From NCBI GenBank assembly GCA_002284615.2, contig MU069593.1:70505-88228 (forward strand): DNA of 17,724 bases, given 5' to 3'. Below, piece by piece: positions 16,846-17,724 of the stretch (its first letter is position 1; the number at the start of each line of letters is the position of its first letter). Source of the DNA: Dunaliella salina. Lineage: Eukaryota > Chlorophyta > Chlorophyceae > Chlamydomonadales > Dunaliellaceae. Below the pieces are notes generated by a model. That model saw nothing but the letters and a program-made list of their open reading frames with translations. It was not told the DNA's origin and did no database searches. Position numbers and translations under genes: made by a program.

Positions 16846-17440
16846 GAGGTACTTAAAAGACTCCTTGTGTGCCAGTGGCACCCCCCAACATGAAACACAG
16901 GTAGATCTGACCCTGAGGAATTGGAGTGAACTACCTCAGGGTTAGCGGTGCTGATATTAAGTGCTTCCGCTGAGCGTATGCATGCAAGCAGTTCAGCATG
17001 GCCTGCAAAGCATGAGGATCATTGGCCATCAGAGTCAGGTCATCAGCGTACAACATGTGCGTCACATGGAACTCAGCTGTACCCGTAACAGCACCTTGCA
17101 CCCTTTCCGCAATTTCGTAAATGTCATTCACATACAGAGAAAAAAAGCAGAGGGGATTAAGGGCACCCCTGCTTGACACCTGTGTTAGGGTTCAGCCGAG
17201 CAGTCTTCTGTCTATCCCTCAAAATGTACTCATCAGCATCGTACATATTTTTAACGATGGACAAGAGAAGAGTGGGCATGCGTGTGCGCTGCAGGTGCTG
17301 ACAGAGTGCCTGCCTAGGGGTGGTATCATAGGCATGCTTAAAGTCAATGAATGCTGAGTCACCTAGGCTGGATCGTGCGTGCAGCATGTTGTTGGTGCCT
17401 TAAAAAGCCCCCTGTGAACAAAGAGTGTGTCTAGTGTTTT

Positions 17441-17573
17441 TGATAGTGGTTAATCATTGTAAATGATACCAGCCACACCAATTAAGATGATGTGTAAAGT
17501 CACTTTGTTGTTCCTGTTTGGATTTCTTGAGCTGCGGGTTTTAAATCTGGTTATGGTGAGAGAATTTTTTTTT
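17441..17573. other. Unassigned stretch
   Basis: No coding match on either strand. The third LINE's homology fades near 17440, and the family 1b match starts near 17574 after a run of T. Confidence 0.5.
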
Positions 17574-17691
17574 TCAAAACCGAGATACTCAGACTTATCG
17601 CTTCATCTCTAAGCTTATGGATTTCTTTCACCACACCGAGCAGCCAAACTTTCTGGCTGAAGGTTATGTTCCCTTGTAAACTTTGTAAACC
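17574..17691 (+). mobile_element. Retroposon (family 1b), opposite orientation to the 16631 copy
   Basis: From CAAAACC(G/A)AGATACTCAG to the tail CTTGTAAACTTTGTAAACC it matches the reverse complement of 16631-16771 with only about three differences. The stem-loop is at 17641-17659. It keeps the frame EQPNFLAEGYVPL ending in the tail TAA. Target duplications were not found. Confidence 0.75.
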
Positions 17692-17724
17692 TTGAATGTT
17701 GGGTCACTGCACGCTGTAGAGTGA

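Larger units (their letters stand above)
15532..17440 (-). pseudogene. Third LINE remnant: reverse transcriptase and C-terminal zinc motif
   Basis: Read on the minus strand: GTNNMLHARSSL and FIDFKHAYDTTPR (motif A, near 17340), GVKQGCP (motif B, near 17165), then after a frameshift LYADDLTLM (motif C, YADD at 17050-17039). Next come ESFKYL at 16864-16847 and, beyond an inserted retroposon, KYLGMMF at 16629-16609. The downstream region VKRTTPNWAVLRECGHEPLQ and TYQTLFAVPLDHNLRAP leads to CDCCSC...TC (15799-15743), a zinc-binding motif in which the usual His is Arg. AVHDFLLQDNNKLYLF lies near 15630-15590. At least three frameshifts, a stop and two insertions make it dead. No RNase H or restriction-like nuclease is visible, so it is a different lineage from the element at 1-2350. 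Confidence 0.85.

Noticed and set aside
16668..16898. A separate 76-residue minus-strand gene
   Set aside because: It is a chance join of host LINE codons, the inserted retroposon and its tail stop.

Overview
This is a eukaryotic, repeat-rich genomic window. It contains one apparently intact host gene, and most of the rest is retroelement sequence. The host gene has introns with GTGAG/GTAAG donors and mostly (T)GCAG acceptors. Retroelement tails carry many TGTAA motifs (the polyadenylation signal used by volvocalean green algae), long CA/GT microsatellites are abundant, and one non-LTR element pairs RNase H with a restriction-like endonuclease, a combination reported from green algae. Together these suggest a chlorophyte alga of moderate GC (a Dunaliella-like genome would fit). 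This is inference. The host gene resembles the NAT8 family, best known from animals, so an invertebrate is not excluded.

Layout. 1-2350 (+) is the C-terminal part of a degenerate non-LTR retrotransposon (LINE) polyprotein with RNase H, a zinc motif and a restriction-like endonuclease domain, broken by two frameshifts and followed by a 3' region with strong hairpins. 2580-4280 is gene-free and ends in a long GT microsatellite. 4282-4443 is a short retroposon. 4830-10674 (+) is a seven-exon gene for a 214-residue NAT8-like N-acetyltransferase, whose phases join exactly at all six junctions. Its introns hold CA repeats, minisatellites, a 27-bp-arm hairpin and four very short retroposon insertions. 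11045-11470 (+) is a remnant of a second, related LINE. 11493-11955 is a tandemly duplicated repeat whose second copy was hit by a 155-bp retroposon and then split by an LTR retrotransposon (11956-15263, 175/176-bp LTRs, 5-bp target duplication AGAGG, minus orientation, no recognisable gag or pol). 15532-17440 (-) is a third, different LINE remnant (reverse transcriptase with YADD), carrying a 215-bp retroposon with 11-bp target duplications and a 24-bp tail-only insertion. A related retroposon lies at 17574-17691 on the + strand.

The main unifying observation is a recurrent retroposon 3' module, seen eight times: a 6-bp stem with a 7-nt loop, then (A/G)AGG, a short spacer and (CTTGTAAC)n. 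The stem varies between C-G and T-A at the same pair. Several copies are bounded by 11-19 bp target duplications. In one group the LINE reading frame runs through the stem-loop and takes its stop codon from the TGTAA tail. This looks like the 3' recognition signal of a LINE machinery shared by several element families.
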